This document shows positions 53,542-61,109 of a stretch of 64,000 bases of DNA, in pieces (the first letter of the stretch is position 1; each line of letters begins with the position of its first letter). The translations under genes were made by a program, and so were the position numbers. The DNA is from Paenibacillus uliginis N3/975 (GTDB taxonomy: Bacteria > Bacillota > Bacilli > Paenibacillales > Paenibacillaceae). The notes under the pieces were generated by a model. The model had not been told where the DNA came from, made no database searches, and saw only the letters and a program-made list of their open reading frames with translations. The stretch covers positions 505,482 to 569,481 of the forward strand of contig NZ_LT840184.1 of NCBI RefSeq assembly GCF_900177425.1, read 5' to 3'.

Positions 53542-53618
53542 AAATATAAGAATCTTTTCTTATATTTCATGCCGTAACGAAGCCGTCCTCTCAAGGACGG
53601 CCAAGTTGTTTCTACTTG
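53542..53618 (+). repeat. Twin-hairpin extragenic repeat, family A, copy before truA
   Basis: AAATATAAGAA (53542-53552) and TTCTTATATTT (53557-53567) form a perfect hairpin. The second hairpin has GCCGTCC/GGACGGC (53582-53601), and TTTCTACTTG ends the element as in copy 1. The loop of the first hairpin is shorter than in copy 1. Confidence 0.8.
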
Positions 53619-53653
53619 GAGGCAGCTTAAGGAAGTGAACCAGGAGGGGAACC

Positions 53654-54451
53654 ATGCGCAATCTTCTGATGAAGGTCAGTTACGACGGAACCAATTATAA
53701 TGGCTTTCAGACCCAGCCTGGAGGAAACACGGTTCAGGATTTATTGGAGGACGCTATTGAATTACTTTCGGGTGAGAAGCTGAAGATTACGGCTTCTGGA
53801 CGTACGGATGCCGGTGTGCACGCACGCGGGCAGGTGTTCAATTTCTATACAGCGTCCAAAATCCCGGTAGAGCGTTGGTGTATCGCGCTGAATTCAAGGC
53901 TGTCTGAAGACATCGTCGTTACGGATGCGGTGGAGGTACCGCTTGAGTTTCACTCTCGTCGGGAGGCGAAACAAAAAACGTATCGATATACGATTAACGC
54001 CAATCAATTTCCCGATCTGTTCAACCGCAGGTATCAGTTCCATCATCATGGTCGGCTTGATATAACTGCGATGGAAGAAGGGCTGCGCCATTTAATCGGT
54101 ACACATGATTTCACAACCTTTGCTTCAAGGAAATCCACAAAGCCATCACATGTACGGACGATTTACGATGCTTGGATCGAGACGGACACGAGTATGTGTC
54201 GTCCAGGTACAAGAGATCAAGGTATTATCCATACGTATGTGACGGGAAGCGGATTTTTGCAGCATATGGTGAGAATTATCATGGGTACGCTCATGGAAGT
54301 GGGAGAAGGAAAACGGACGCCTGAGAGCATCTCTGTGATACTAGAAGCTAAAAACAGGGCTACAGCTGGTCCTACAGCGATGAGTACAGGGTTAATGCTC
54401 TGGGATGTTGAATACGATATAACTTCTTTTGTGAAACCTGATTTTGCCTAA
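53654..54451 (+). CDS. truA: tRNA pseudouridine synthase A
   Basis: Makes pseudouridine at tRNA positions 38-40. Catalytic aspartate D52 lies in SGRTDAGVHARGQV, and the C-terminal GSGFLQHMVRIIMGTL motif is intact. 265 residues. AGGAGGGG precedes the ATG. In B. subtilis it follows the ecf genes; here it follows the RNA and repeat. Confidence 0.96.
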   Translation: MRNLLMKVSYDGTNYNGFQTQPGGNTVQDLLEDAIELLSGEKLKITASGRTDAGVHARGQVFNFYTASKIPVERWCIALNSRLSEDIVVTDAVEVPLEFHSRREAKQKTYRYTINANQFPDLFNRRYQFHHHGRLDITAMEEGLRHLIGTHDFTTFASRKSTKPSHVRTIYDAWIETDTSMCRPGTRDQGIIHTYVTGSGFLQHMVRIIMGTLMEVGEGKRTPESISVILEAKNRATAGPTAMSTGLMLWDVEYDITSFVKPDFA

Positions 54452-54509
54452 TACGTATTCTCCTGAAAGATGGTTATAGCACGTATTTCTCAAAATATGA
54501 GGAGGTTTT

Positions 54510-54842
54510 ATGATGAAATGTCCGGTGTGTAATGATGTTCGTATGCGTGAAGTGCAAAAAGACGGTGTCATGATCGATGTCTGTCCTGAATGTAAAGGAG
54601 TATGGCTCGATCGTGGTGAACTCGAGAAGCTGTTAACTGAAGTTCGTGAAGTGCGACCTGCATTTAATGAATGGTACGACAAGCATGATGACGATGACCG
54701 TAAACATTACCGCGATGACGATAATTACCGCCCTTCGGGTAGAGAATCAGATTATGACAAGCGATACCCGCAGCATGGACAAGGCTATCATAAAAAGAAG
54801 AAAAAATCGGTACTCGATGTTTTTGGTGACCTATTCGATTAA
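54510..54842 (+). CDS. Zinc-ribbon protein with TFIIB-type zinc finger
   Basis: 110 residues. The N-terminal zf-TFIIB motif has C4, C7, C25 and C28 with the family signature CPECKGVWLDRGELEKL. The rest is low complexity, rich in Asp, His, Tyr and Arg (about residues 55-90), ending in a basic stretch and SVLDVFGDLFD. Family members are widespread and of unknown function. GAGGAGG precedes the ATG; an alternative ATG is one codon later. Confidence 0.85.
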   Translation: MMKCPVCNDVRMREVQKDGVMIDVCPECKGVWLDRGELEKLLTEVREVRPAFNEWYDKHDDDDRKHYRDDDNYRPSGRESDYDKRYPQHGQGYHKKKKKSVLDVFGDLFD

Positions 54843-54877
54843 GCTGTAAAAATCGTGATAATAACCTAAAAAATCGC

Positions 54878-54906
54878 TTGCGATTTCAAGGCTGTTACTG
54901 TAATAT
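54878..54906 (+). promoter_or_regulatory. SigA promoter of rplM-rpsI
   Basis: TTGCGA (54878-54883), a 17-base spacer and TAATAT (54901-54906), about 150 bases before rplM. Confidence 0.7.
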
Positions 54907-54915
54907 ATAAGTTGT

Positions 54916-54955
54916 GTTTTCTTGACGGCTCTCCCACAGCCCCGGTTAAGAAAAC
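54916..54955 (+). promoter_or_regulatory. L13 leader hairpin
   Basis: GTTTTCTTGAC (54916-54926) pairs with GTTAAGAAAAC (54945-54955), with GGCT/AGCC inside. It begins within about ten bases of the predicted start point, as in the L13 leader family of Bacillales, thought to mediate autoregulation of rplM-rpsI. Family assignment is by position and shape. Confidence 0.65.
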
Positions 54956-55058
54956 GCCAAGAACTATCCATCACTTAAAAAAATGTATGACATACGATCG
55001 AAGATAGATGAAGAAAATTTGATAAGAATTTTCGGATGAAAACAAGGAGGAACTATAC

Positions 55059-55496
55059 ATGCGTACCACTTATATGGCGAAGCCAAATGAAGTTGAGCGT
55101 TCTTGGTACATCGTTGATGCCGAAGGCAAAACGCTTGGCCGTTTGGCAAGTGAAGTTGCTGCTCTGATTCGCGGCAAACATAAGCCACAATTTACTCCAC
55201 ATGTGGATACAGGGGATTTCGTTGTTGTAATCAACGCTGAGAAAATCGTCCTGACAGGCAAGAAAATGACTAACAAGAAATACTATCGTCACTCCATGCA
55301 TCCAGGTGGTTTGAAGGTGACTGTAGCTGAAGACCTGATTAAAAAATTCCCTGAGCGCGTGATCGAAAGCGCGGTTCACGGTATGCTTCCTAAAACCCGT
55401 ATGGGCGACAAAATGAAGCTGAGACTCAAAGCTTATGCAGGCACAGCACATCCACACGAAGCTCAAAAACCAGAAGTTTACGAACTTCGCGGTTAA
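55059..55496 (+). CDS. rplM: 50S ribosomal protein L13
   Basis: 145 residues, with the KTLGRLASEVAALIRGKHKP and AVHGMLPKTRMGDKMKLRLK motifs. AAGGAGG precedes the ATG. Operon with rpsI 19 bases later. Confidence 0.97.
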   Translation: MRTTYMAKPNEVERSWYIVDAEGKTLGRLASEVAALIRGKHKPQFTPHVDTGDFVVVINAEKIVLTGKKMTNKKYYRHSMHPGGLKVTVAEDLIKKFPERVIESAVHGMLPKTRMGDKMKLRLKAYAGTAHPHEAQKPEVYELRG

Positions 55497-55515
55497 TTAA
55501 AAGGAGGACAGTTTC

Positions 55516-55908
55516 ATGGCACAAGTACAATACTATGGGACAGGTCGTCGTAAGCACTCGGTAGCACGTGTTCGCCTTGTACCGGGTGAAGGACGAATTG
55601 TCATCAATAAACGTGACATCAATGAATACTTCGGTTTGGAAACTCTCAAACTGATCGTTAAGCAACCTTTGAATCTGACTGAAACACTGGGCAAATATGA
55701 CGTTCTCGTTATTGCTCATGGCGGCGGTATTTCCGGCCAAGCTGGTGCAATCCGTCACGGGATCTCCCGTGCATTGCTGAAAGCTGACCCTGAATTCCGT
55801 GGATCTTTGAAAAAAGCAGGATTCCTGACTCGTGACCCACGTATGAAAGAACGTAAGAAATACGGTCTTAAAGCGGCTCGTCGCGCTCCTCAGTTCTCCA
55901 AACGTTAA
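55516..55908 (+). CDS. rpsI: 30S ribosomal protein S9
   Basis: 130 residues (VQYYGTGRRKHSVARVRLVP) with the basic C-terminal tail GLKAARRAPQFSKR that contacts P-site tRNA. AAGGAGG precedes the ATG. Confidence 0.98.
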   Translation: MAQVQYYGTGRRKHSVARVRLVPGEGRIVINKRDINEYFGLETLKLIVKQPLNLTETLGKYDVLVIAHGGGISGQAGAIRHGISRALLKADPEFRGSLKKAGFLTRDPRMKERKKYGLKAARRAPQFSKR

Positions 55909-55933
55909 TATCTCTTGTATATCAAGGAATTTC

Positions 55934-55975
55934 AGCCCTTGGCCTTCACAGGTCAAGGGCTTTAATTTTTTTAAA
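55934..55975 (+). terminator. Terminator after rplM-rpsI
   Basis: AGCCCTTGGCC (55934-55944) pairs with GGTCAAGGGCT (55951-55961), one wobble, followed by a T-rich tail. Confidence 0.88.
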
Positions 55976-56029
55976 GAAGATCATTACTATCTGGCCTTTT
56001 TGGCTAGGTAGACGTTCCGAAATAATTTG

Positions 56030-56062
56030 AAGACCTTTTCCCTTTACGGAAAGGTCTTTTTT
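56030..56062 (+). terminator. Second terminator before cysH
   Basis: AAGACCTTTTCC (56030-56041) pairs with GGAAAGGTCTT (56048-56058), one bulged base, followed by T residues to 56062. An imperfect hairpin (CTATCTGGCC with GGCTAGGTAG) lies between the two terminators at about 55988-56012. Confidence 0.82.
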
Positions 56063-56086
56063 GCGTTTATTTTAAATGTATTCATA

Positions 56087-56114
56087 TTGACATTAATTAG
56101 AAATGAACTATACT
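56087..56114 (+). promoter_or_regulatory. SigA promoter of cysH-sat
   Basis: Consensus TTGACA (56087-56092), a 16-base spacer and TATACT (56109-56114), 64 bases before cysH. No S-box riboswitch is present in this short leader. Confidence 0.82.
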
Positions 56115-56177
56115 GTATTTAATTCATACTATTAAAGTAGGTTTTAGAGGAATTGTAAAGAGAAGGGGCTGATTACA

Positions 56178-56870
56178 TTGAATTTGCTGGAAAAAGAGGA
56201 TTGGATTAAGGACAAAGCCGTAAGTTTCGAACTGGCTTCTGCTGAAGAAATTATTTCGAATGCGATAGAGACATTCCCTAACCTTACGTTTGCCTGCAGC
56301 TTTGGCGCCGAAGATGTTGTACTCGTAGACATCATTCAAAAGATCAGTCCATCTACCGACATATTTTACCTGGATACGAATTTTCACTTTCAAGAAACGT
56401 ATGACACACGTGATCGTCTGAAAGAACACTACGGTATGGAATTTGTTCGTGTTTCCCCTGTAATAACTCCTGAGGAACAGGCTGCCCAGTATGGAGATTC
56501 ACTATGGAGTGTAGACGCTAATCAATGCTGCAGCATTAGAAAAGTCGAGCCTTTAACTCGCATTTTGTCTCAATATGATGCGTGGATCACGGGAATACGT
56601 CGGGATCAGGCACCGACCCGTGCGAATTCCAAGAAGGTCGAGTATGACAATAAGTTTGGTTTGGTGAAATTTAACCCACTTGCGGATTGGACCAGTGAAG
56701 ATGTTTGGCAGTATATCCGTACTCATGAGGTCATTTATAACCCTCTTCATGACCGGAACTATCCAAGCATTGGCTGTCACTATTGTACACGTGAAGTCCT
56801 TCCCGGAGAGGATCCGAGGGCAGGCCGCTGGTCAGGCGATGAAAAAACGGAATGCGGACTCCATAAATAA
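56178..56870 (+). CDS. cysH: Assimilatory adenylyl-sulfate (APS/PAPS) reductase
   Basis: Reduces activated sulfate to sulfite with thioredoxin. The catalytic cysteine is C226 in ECGLH near the C-terminus. C117-C118 and C200-x-x-C203 form the CC...CxxC pattern that holds a 4Fe-4S cluster, pointing to APS rather than PAPS as the main substrate. The PP-loop-like SFGAEDVVL segment is near residue 41. 230 residues. TTG start at 56178 after AAGGGG. Paired with sat. Confidence 0.93.
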   Translation: MNLLEKEDWIKDKAVSFELASAEEIISNAIETFPNLTFACSFGAEDVVLVDIIQKISPSTDIFYLDTNFHFQETYDTRDRLKEHYGMEFVRVSPVITPEEQAAQYGDSLWSVDANQCCSIRKVEPLTRILSQYDAWITGIRRDQAPTRANSKKVEYDNKFGLVKFNPLADWTSEDVWQYIRTHEVIYNPLHDRNYPSIGCHYCTREVLPGEDPRAGRWSGDEKTECGLHK

Positions 56871-56914
56871 CAGCCTTTAGTACAGATTCAAATAAAACAC
56901 AGGGAGGTACCATT

Positions 56915-58084
56915 ATGACATCCATATTGCCGCACGGAGGGAAGTTGATTCAGAGACTAGCGCAGGAAACAAGACGAAATGATTTATTGAATATAGCCAA
57001 TCAGTTACCTCAAATACCTGTTAATACCTGGACCATATCCGATCTTGACTTAATCGCTGTCGGAGCATTTTCGCCTCTGGAAGGATTTATGAACGAAGAG
57101 GACTATCAATCGGTCCTTAACTCTATGCGGCTGTCTAATGGGACGGTATGGAGTATACCGATTACGCTCGCGGTAGACGAGAAGATAGTTAGTCAATTTT
57201 CGGTTGGAGATCAGGCCGCACTTGTAGGCGATCGAGACGGTGTGATCTATGGCGTCATCAGCGTGGAGAGCATCTTTAAGGCAGATCTACAGGAAGAGGC
57301 AATAAAAATATTCAAGACAGATGATCCCGAACATCCAGGCGTACAGAAATTGTACGAAAGGTCCACCATCTACGTTGGTGGACCCATTGAAGTGCTTAAT
57401 CGACCGCAACCAGAAAAATTCGGACAATTCTACTATGATCCGGCCAAAACCAGAGCTCATTTTCAAGAACAGGGTTGGAAAACGGTAGTCGGATTCCAAA
57501 CGAGAAATCCGGTTCATCGGGCACATGAATATATTCAAAAGAGTGCGATGGAAATTGTCGATGCTCTCTTTCTAAATCCGTTAGTTGGAGAAACTAAGTT
57601 AGATGACGTTCCTGCAGACGTTCGGATGAAAAGTTATTTAACGCTGCTGGAACATTATTATCCTGCTAACAGGACGTTTCTAGGTGTATTTCCTGCCGCA
57701 ATGAGATATGCTGGCCCGCGGGAAGCAGTGTTCCATGCGATCGTACGGAAAAATTATGGATGCACTCATTTTATTGTCGGCCGAGATCATGCAGGAGTTG
57801 GAGATTATTACGGAACATATGAGGCACAGGAGATATTCAGCAACTTTACACCGGAAGAGCTGGGAATCACGCCGCTCTTTTTTGAACACAGCTTTTTCTG
57901 CACCGTATGCGGTAATATGGCTTCGAGCAAAACCTGCCCTCATGATAAAAATCAGCATTTGACCCTTTCTGGTACTAAAGTACGTGGGCTCCTCCGTGAA
58001 GGGAAATGCCCACCACCGGAATTTACCCGTCCTGAAGTTGCACAGATTTTGATCGAAGGCATGAAGGAACGTATAACTGTATAA
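56915..58084 (+). CDS. sat: Sulfate adenylyltransferase (ATP sulfurylase)
   Basis: ATP + sulfate to APS, supplying the reductase encoded just upstream. Active-site motifs QTRNPVHRAHEY and GRDHAGVG are intact. A CTVC...TCPHD cluster near residues 329-347 is the zinc-binding type found in many bacterial and thermophile enzymes. 389 residues. GGGAGGTACC precedes the ATG. No APS kinase (cysC) is adjacent, consistent with direct APS reduction. Confidence 0.95.
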   Translation: MTSILPHGGKLIQRLAQETRRNDLLNIANQLPQIPVNTWTISDLDLIAVGAFSPLEGFMNEEDYQSVLNSMRLSNGTVWSIPITLAVDEKIVSQFSVGDQAALVGDRDGVIYGVISVESIFKADLQEEAIKIFKTDDPEHPGVQKLYERSTIYVGGPIEVLNRPQPEKFGQFYYDPAKTRAHFQEQGWKTVVGFQTRNPVHRAHEYIQKSAMEIVDALFLNPLVGETKLDDVPADVRMKSYLTLLEHYYPANRTFLGVFPAAMRYAGPREAVFHAIVRKNYGCTHFIVGRDHAGVGDYYGTYEAQEIFSNFTPEELGITPLFFEHSFFCTVCGNMASSKTCPHDKNQHLTLSGTKVRGLLREGKCPPPEFTRPEVAQILIEGMKERITV

Positions 58085-58090
58085 AGAAAG

Positions 58091-58119
58091 GCATATTTGT
58101 CCGCCTTGTCCCATATGCA
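58091..58119 (+). promoter_or_regulatory. Candidate SigE-type promoter of cwlD
   Basis: GCATATT (58091-58097) fits the SigE -35 consensus KMATATT. After 14 bases comes CATATGCA (58112-58119), close to the CATACAMT -10 with the last base off. Initiation would fall near 58126, inside the loop of the terminator at 58101-58155. In B. subtilis cwlD is transcribed by SigE and SigG. Prediction only. Confidence 0.5.
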
Positions 58120-58155
58120 TGAAGTACAACACTCATGGGACGAGGTGGATTTTTT
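58101..58155 (+). terminator. Terminator of cysH-sat, overlapping the cwlD RBS
   Basis: CCGCCTTGTCCCAT (58101-58114) pairs with ATGGGACGAGGTGG (58135-58148) over 14 bases with two G-T wobbles, then six T residues (58150-58155). The right arm contains the cwlD Shine-Dalgarno (GAGGTGG) and the T-run abuts the cwlD ATG. Confidence 0.85.
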
Positions 58156-58929
58156 ATGTCCAAGCCGGGATCTGACAAGGTAACGCTATGGATATCATGG
58201 AGACGGATCAAACAAACGATATTCGGCATAGGTCTGCTCGCTTTATTGATTACCGTAGTGTCTTATGAGATTCCGAGTGCTAAAACCGTAAAGTACTGGA
58301 ATCTTCCGCTTGCAGGTAAAGTGATTGCATTGGATGCCGGTCACGGAGGTCCTGATGGGGGGGCCGTCAGCAAGCAAGGGGTAATTGAAAAAGACATCAA
58401 TCTCGCCGTGACGCTTTATTTGCGTGATTACCTTCAACAAGCAGGCGCTTTGGTTGTAATGACAAGAGAAGGGGATTACGATCTGGCTTCTGAGGAGACA
58501 AAAGGTTACTCGAAGCGGAAAACGGAGGATTTGAAGAAACGGGTCAGGTTAATTGAAGATAACCGTGCTGACTTGTTTATCAGTATCCATCTGAACAGCA
58601 TCCCATCCAATCGCTGGAGTGGAGCTCAGACATTTTATCCAAAGAATAATACGGACAGTATGAACTTGGCTAAATTGATTCAGGCAGAGATCAAACACAA
58701 TCTAGAGAATACTCAGCGCCTAGCTAAAAGTGATGATAAAGTGTTCTTACTTCAAGCACTTCGTATTCCATCTGCTCTAGTAGAGGTGGGCTTTTTATCA
58801 CATCCCCAAGAGTCGGAGATGCTGCGTGATGAGAAATATCAAAGAAAAGTAGCAGCTGCCGTCTATAAAGGTATTTTGCGTTATACGGCAGGGGAGCAAG
58901 CGATTCAGTCGTCAGAGACGGTGAAGTAA
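58156..58929 (+). CDS. cwlD: CwlD, N-acetylmuramoyl-L-alanine amidase of spore cortex formation
   Basis: Removes peptide side chains so that muramic-delta-lactam can form in cortex, a requirement for germination. One N-terminal membrane anchor (about residues 20-40), then an Amidase_3 domain: zinc ligands in LDAGHGGPDGG, the glutamate of VIEKDINLAV, the histidine of SIHLNSI and the catalytic glutamate of ALVEVGFLSHP. 257 residues. I use ATG 58156, seven bases after GAGGTGG; an in-frame ATG at 58135 lies inside the terminator arm. Head of the cwlD-mrp-gerD-kbaA-pdaB region conserved in Bacillales. Confidence 0.93.
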   Translation: MSKPGSDKVTLWISWRRIKQTIFGIGLLALLITVVSYEIPSAKTVKYWNLPLAGKVIALDAGHGGPDGGAVSKQGVIEKDINLAVTLYLRDYLQQAGALVVMTREGDYDLASEETKGYSKRKTEDLKKRVRLIEDNRADLFISIHLNSIPSNRWSGAQTFYPKNNTDSMNLAKLIQAEIKHNLENTQRLAKSDDKVFLLQALRIPSALVEVGFLSHPQESEMLRDEKYQRKVAAAVYKGILRYTAGEQAIQSSETVK

Positions 58930-58938
58930 TGGTATAAT
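58930..58938 (+). promoter_or_regulatory. Extended -10 promoter element before mrp/salA
   Basis: TGG-TATAAT (58930-58938) immediately after cwlD; no good -35, so it would rely on the extended -10. Confidence 0.5.
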
Positions 58939-58996
58939 AGACAAGAATTGAAATATTCAGATATAGCCATTACATAGAGCCGAGGTGCTGATTGTC

Positions 58997-60088
58997 ATGC
59001 TGATAAGCAGAGAGCAGGTACAGGAGATTCTACAGCCGATTCAGGATTCTGAGACAGGAAAGAGTCTGATTGCGCTGCAGCGAATTCGCGATATTGTGGT
59101 TAAAGAAAGTACCGTAAGATTGTCAGTAACGTACAGCAGTGAAGAGCAAAGAGTACTGCTTGAGGGACAGATTCGGGAATTGCTACAGGCAATCGGAGCC
59201 GAAGATATACATATTCGAATGCGTCCTTTGGAAAATTCCGTTGAAGAAGATTCGTATGACCGAGAGAAGCTCACAAAAGGGCATGCTGCAGGTATGCAAA
59301 ACAATGAGATTTTGAGTGAGGGTTCCGGAGTTCATTTTGTTGCGATAGCCAGTGGAAAAGGTGGTGTTGGTAAATCCACCGTTACAGTTAACCTAGCTGC
59401 AGCTTTAGCACGGCAGGGTAAAAAGGTCGGTTTGATCGATGCTGATATTTATGGCTTCAGTGTACCGGATATGATGGGGATTGAAGAGGGACCTAACGTA
59501 ACCGATGATGGAGTCATTATTCCTGTAGAACGCTTTGGAGTAAAGGTTATGTCGATGGGCTTTTTTATTCGTGAGAACAGTCCAGTTGTATGGAGAGGAC
59601 CCATGCTCGGCAAAATGCTGCGTCAATTTTTTGAAGATGTGGGTTGGGGAGAGCTGGATTACATGCTGCTCGATCTTCCGCCGGGAACTGGTGACGTGGC
59701 GCTTGATGTCCATCAGATGATACCGCAGAGCAAAGAGATCATTGTCACGACACCTCACGCTACTGCAGCGTTCGTGGCCGCCCGTGCAGGGGCCATGGCT
59801 ATACAGACGGAACATGAGATTTTGGGTGTCGTTGAAAATATGGCCTATTATAGCTGCTCCCACTGTGGGGAGAAGGATTATGTCTTCGGACGCGGTGGAG
59901 GAGGCATGCTGGCAGAGACACTTCATACGGAGCTGCTTGGGCAGTTACCGTTAGGAGGGCCTGATAATCTTGCGGCAGACCCTGATTTTTCTCCTTCCGT
60001 ATATAAAGCAGGCACGGAAAGTGCTATGATTTATGACGAGATTGCAGCCAAGATATCCAGCAAATTCGAAAGTCCAGCTTCCAGGTAA
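58997..60088 (+). CDS. Mrp/ApbC-family iron-sulfur carrier ATPase (SalA of B. subtilis)
   Basis: N-terminal MIP18/DUF59 domain (about 1-75), then a deviant Walker A P-loop GKGGVGKST (120-128) of the MinD/Mrp class. DLPPGTGD is the Walker B region, and a CSHC pair near residue 276 is the likely cluster-binding site. In B. subtilis the orthologue SalA affects aprE expression through scoC; elsewhere Mrp carries Fe-S clusters. GTG 58985 lies in the RBS; ATG 58997, nine bases after GAGGTG, is preferred. 363 residues. Confidence 0.92.
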   Translation: MLISREQVQEILQPIQDSETGKSLIALQRIRDIVVKESTVRLSVTYSSEEQRVLLEGQIRELLQAIGAEDIHIRMRPLENSVEEDSYDREKLTKGHAAGMQNNEILSEGSGVHFVAIASGKGGVGKSTVTVNLAAALARQGKKVGLIDADIYGFSVPDMMGIEEGPNVTDDGVIIPVERFGVKVMSMGFFIRENSPVVWRGPMLGKMLRQFFEDVGWGELDYMLLDLPPGTGDVALDVHQMIPQSKEIIVTTPHATAAFVAARAGAMAIQTEHEILGVVENMAYYSCSHCGEKDYVFGRGGGGMLAETLHTELLGQLPLGGPDNLAADPDFSPSVYKAGTESAMIYDEIAAKISSKFESPASR

Positions 60089-60114
60089 TGATTTAAACGA
60101 TCTCTGGAAATAGG

Positions 60115-60142
60115 AAAGCTCCCTAAAAAGGGAGCTTTTTTT
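60115..60142 (+). terminator. Terminator after mrp/salA
   Basis: AAAGCTCCCT (60115-60124) pairs perfectly with AGGGAGCTTT (60129-60138) around an AAAA loop, followed by T residues to 60142. Confidence 0.93.
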
Positions 60143-60149
60143 GATAAGT

Positions 60150-60262
60150 GATAAGAAAGTATAAATATCGGAGTAAAGTGCATCCTTGTCTCGGAAGAAA
60201 TACTTCCGCTAAGTGCGGTCTGTCTTCTTTGAGGTACATCGACAGGTGTTTTTCTTATGATA
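60150..60262. repeat. Extragenic repeat, family B, copy 2
   Basis: Begins GATAAGAAAGTATAAA and shares the blocks TCGGAGTAAA, TGCATCCTTGTCTC and CTTTGAGGTAC with 36035-36149. It ends at a TTTTTCTTATGAT arm. It lies between the mrp terminator and the 3' end of gerD, and internally carries GGAAGAAATACTTCC. Confidence 0.75.
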
Positions 60263-60269
60263 CGAAGGG

Positions 60270-60983
60270 TTATCCACCGCTACCACCACCGCCACCACTT
60301 TCTCCACCGCCGCCGCCTTGTTCCTTGCCTCCACCTTGACCGCCTTCTTGTCCGCCCTGATGGCCTTGTTTCTTCTCAACCTTTGGCTGCAATTCCTCTT
60401 GTACGACGGTTTTGAGTAGCTGCAAGACCTCCATACGGAATAGCGGGTTTTGCATCGCTTCCTGCATGACCGTCATGGATTGCTTGCGGTAGTCAGGCGT
60501 CTTTGTCAAGTCGAGAAATGCTTTCATGACCTCGGGTGACTTCATGATGTCTTGCATGGACTTTTGATAAGTCGGATCTTTGATGAGCTGCATATGAAGC
60601 TGTTTGCTTTCTGAACTGATCGCTTTTGCAAAATCACCAGCGAATTGGGGATCTGTCATGATCTTTTCTAGTTCCTTTTTATATTCCTCAGAGACGAGCG
60701 TATCCTTTACGGCTGTACGGATCTGTTCACCGGATTGTGCTGTCAACATTTTCATACTCATTGAGCCGCCGCTGCCTCCACCGGAGGAACCGCCTGAACC
60801 ACCGCGAAGAGCTTCTTCCACCGCTTTTTTCCCCTCGTCGGTTTTAAGGATATCAACAACCATGGATTTCGTTTCTTTATAGCCAAGCTGCTGGGATGAA
60901 TATCCTTGATCGGAACCGCAAGCGGTAAGCAGTGCGGCAGCTCCGCAGAAGATAATACATAAACGAAATAACGGCCACTTCAT
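60270..60983 (-). CDS. gerD: GerD, spore germination lipoprotein
   Basis: Inner-membrane scaffold that clusters germinant receptors into the germinosome. Signal peptide with lipobox LTAC (lipidated C22). The conserved helical core runs from about residue 75 to 195 (KDTLVSEEYKKELEKIM; LHMQLIKDPTYQKSMQDI). Two Gly/Ser-rich stretches are unusual: residues 61-73 inside the core start, and about the last 28 residues, almost only Gly, Glu, Gln and Ser. AAAGGAGG precedes the ATG. Minus strand, divergent from kbaA; in B. subtilis it is co-directional with its neighbours as far as I recall. Confidence 0.9.
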   Translation of the reverse strand: MKWPLFRLCIIFCGAAALLTACGSDQGYSSQQLGYKETKSMVVDILKTDEGKKAVEEALRGGSGGSSGGGSGGSMSMKMLTAQSGEQIRTAVKDTLVSEEYKKELEKIMTDPQFAGDFAKAISSESKQLHMQLIKDPTYQKSMQDIMKSPEVMKAFLDLTKTPDYRKQSMTVMQEAMQNPLFRMEVLQLLKTVVQEELQPKVEKKQGHQGGQEGGQGGGKEQGGGGGESGGGGGSGG

Positions 60984-61016
60984 TACCGTTGTCCTCCTTT
61001 GATGGGATGCTAAAGA

Positions 61017-61045
61017 TAGTATGTGATGGAACCGAAGAAATATGT
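61017..61045 (-). promoter_or_regulatory. Candidate SigG promoter of gerD
   Basis: On the minus strand, ACATA (61045-61041) and CATACTA (61023-61017) are 17 bases apart, close to the SigG pattern GHATR-N17/18-CATNHTA with one -35 mismatch. gerD is SigG-dependent in B. subtilis. Confidence 0.5.
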
Positions 61046-61109
61046 CGAAGCGGGAATGGTTTTTTATTGTGAACGTTGGTAAAATAATGACTTATGGGGG
61101 TGGAAGCAT

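Noticed and set aside
60270..60356. Glycine-codon tract at the gerD 3' end as a tandem repeat or CRISPR-like array
   Set aside because: The repetition is irregular and stays in the gerD reading frame as a Gly-rich tail; there are no regular repeat units or spacers. No CRISPR array was seen anywhere in the window.
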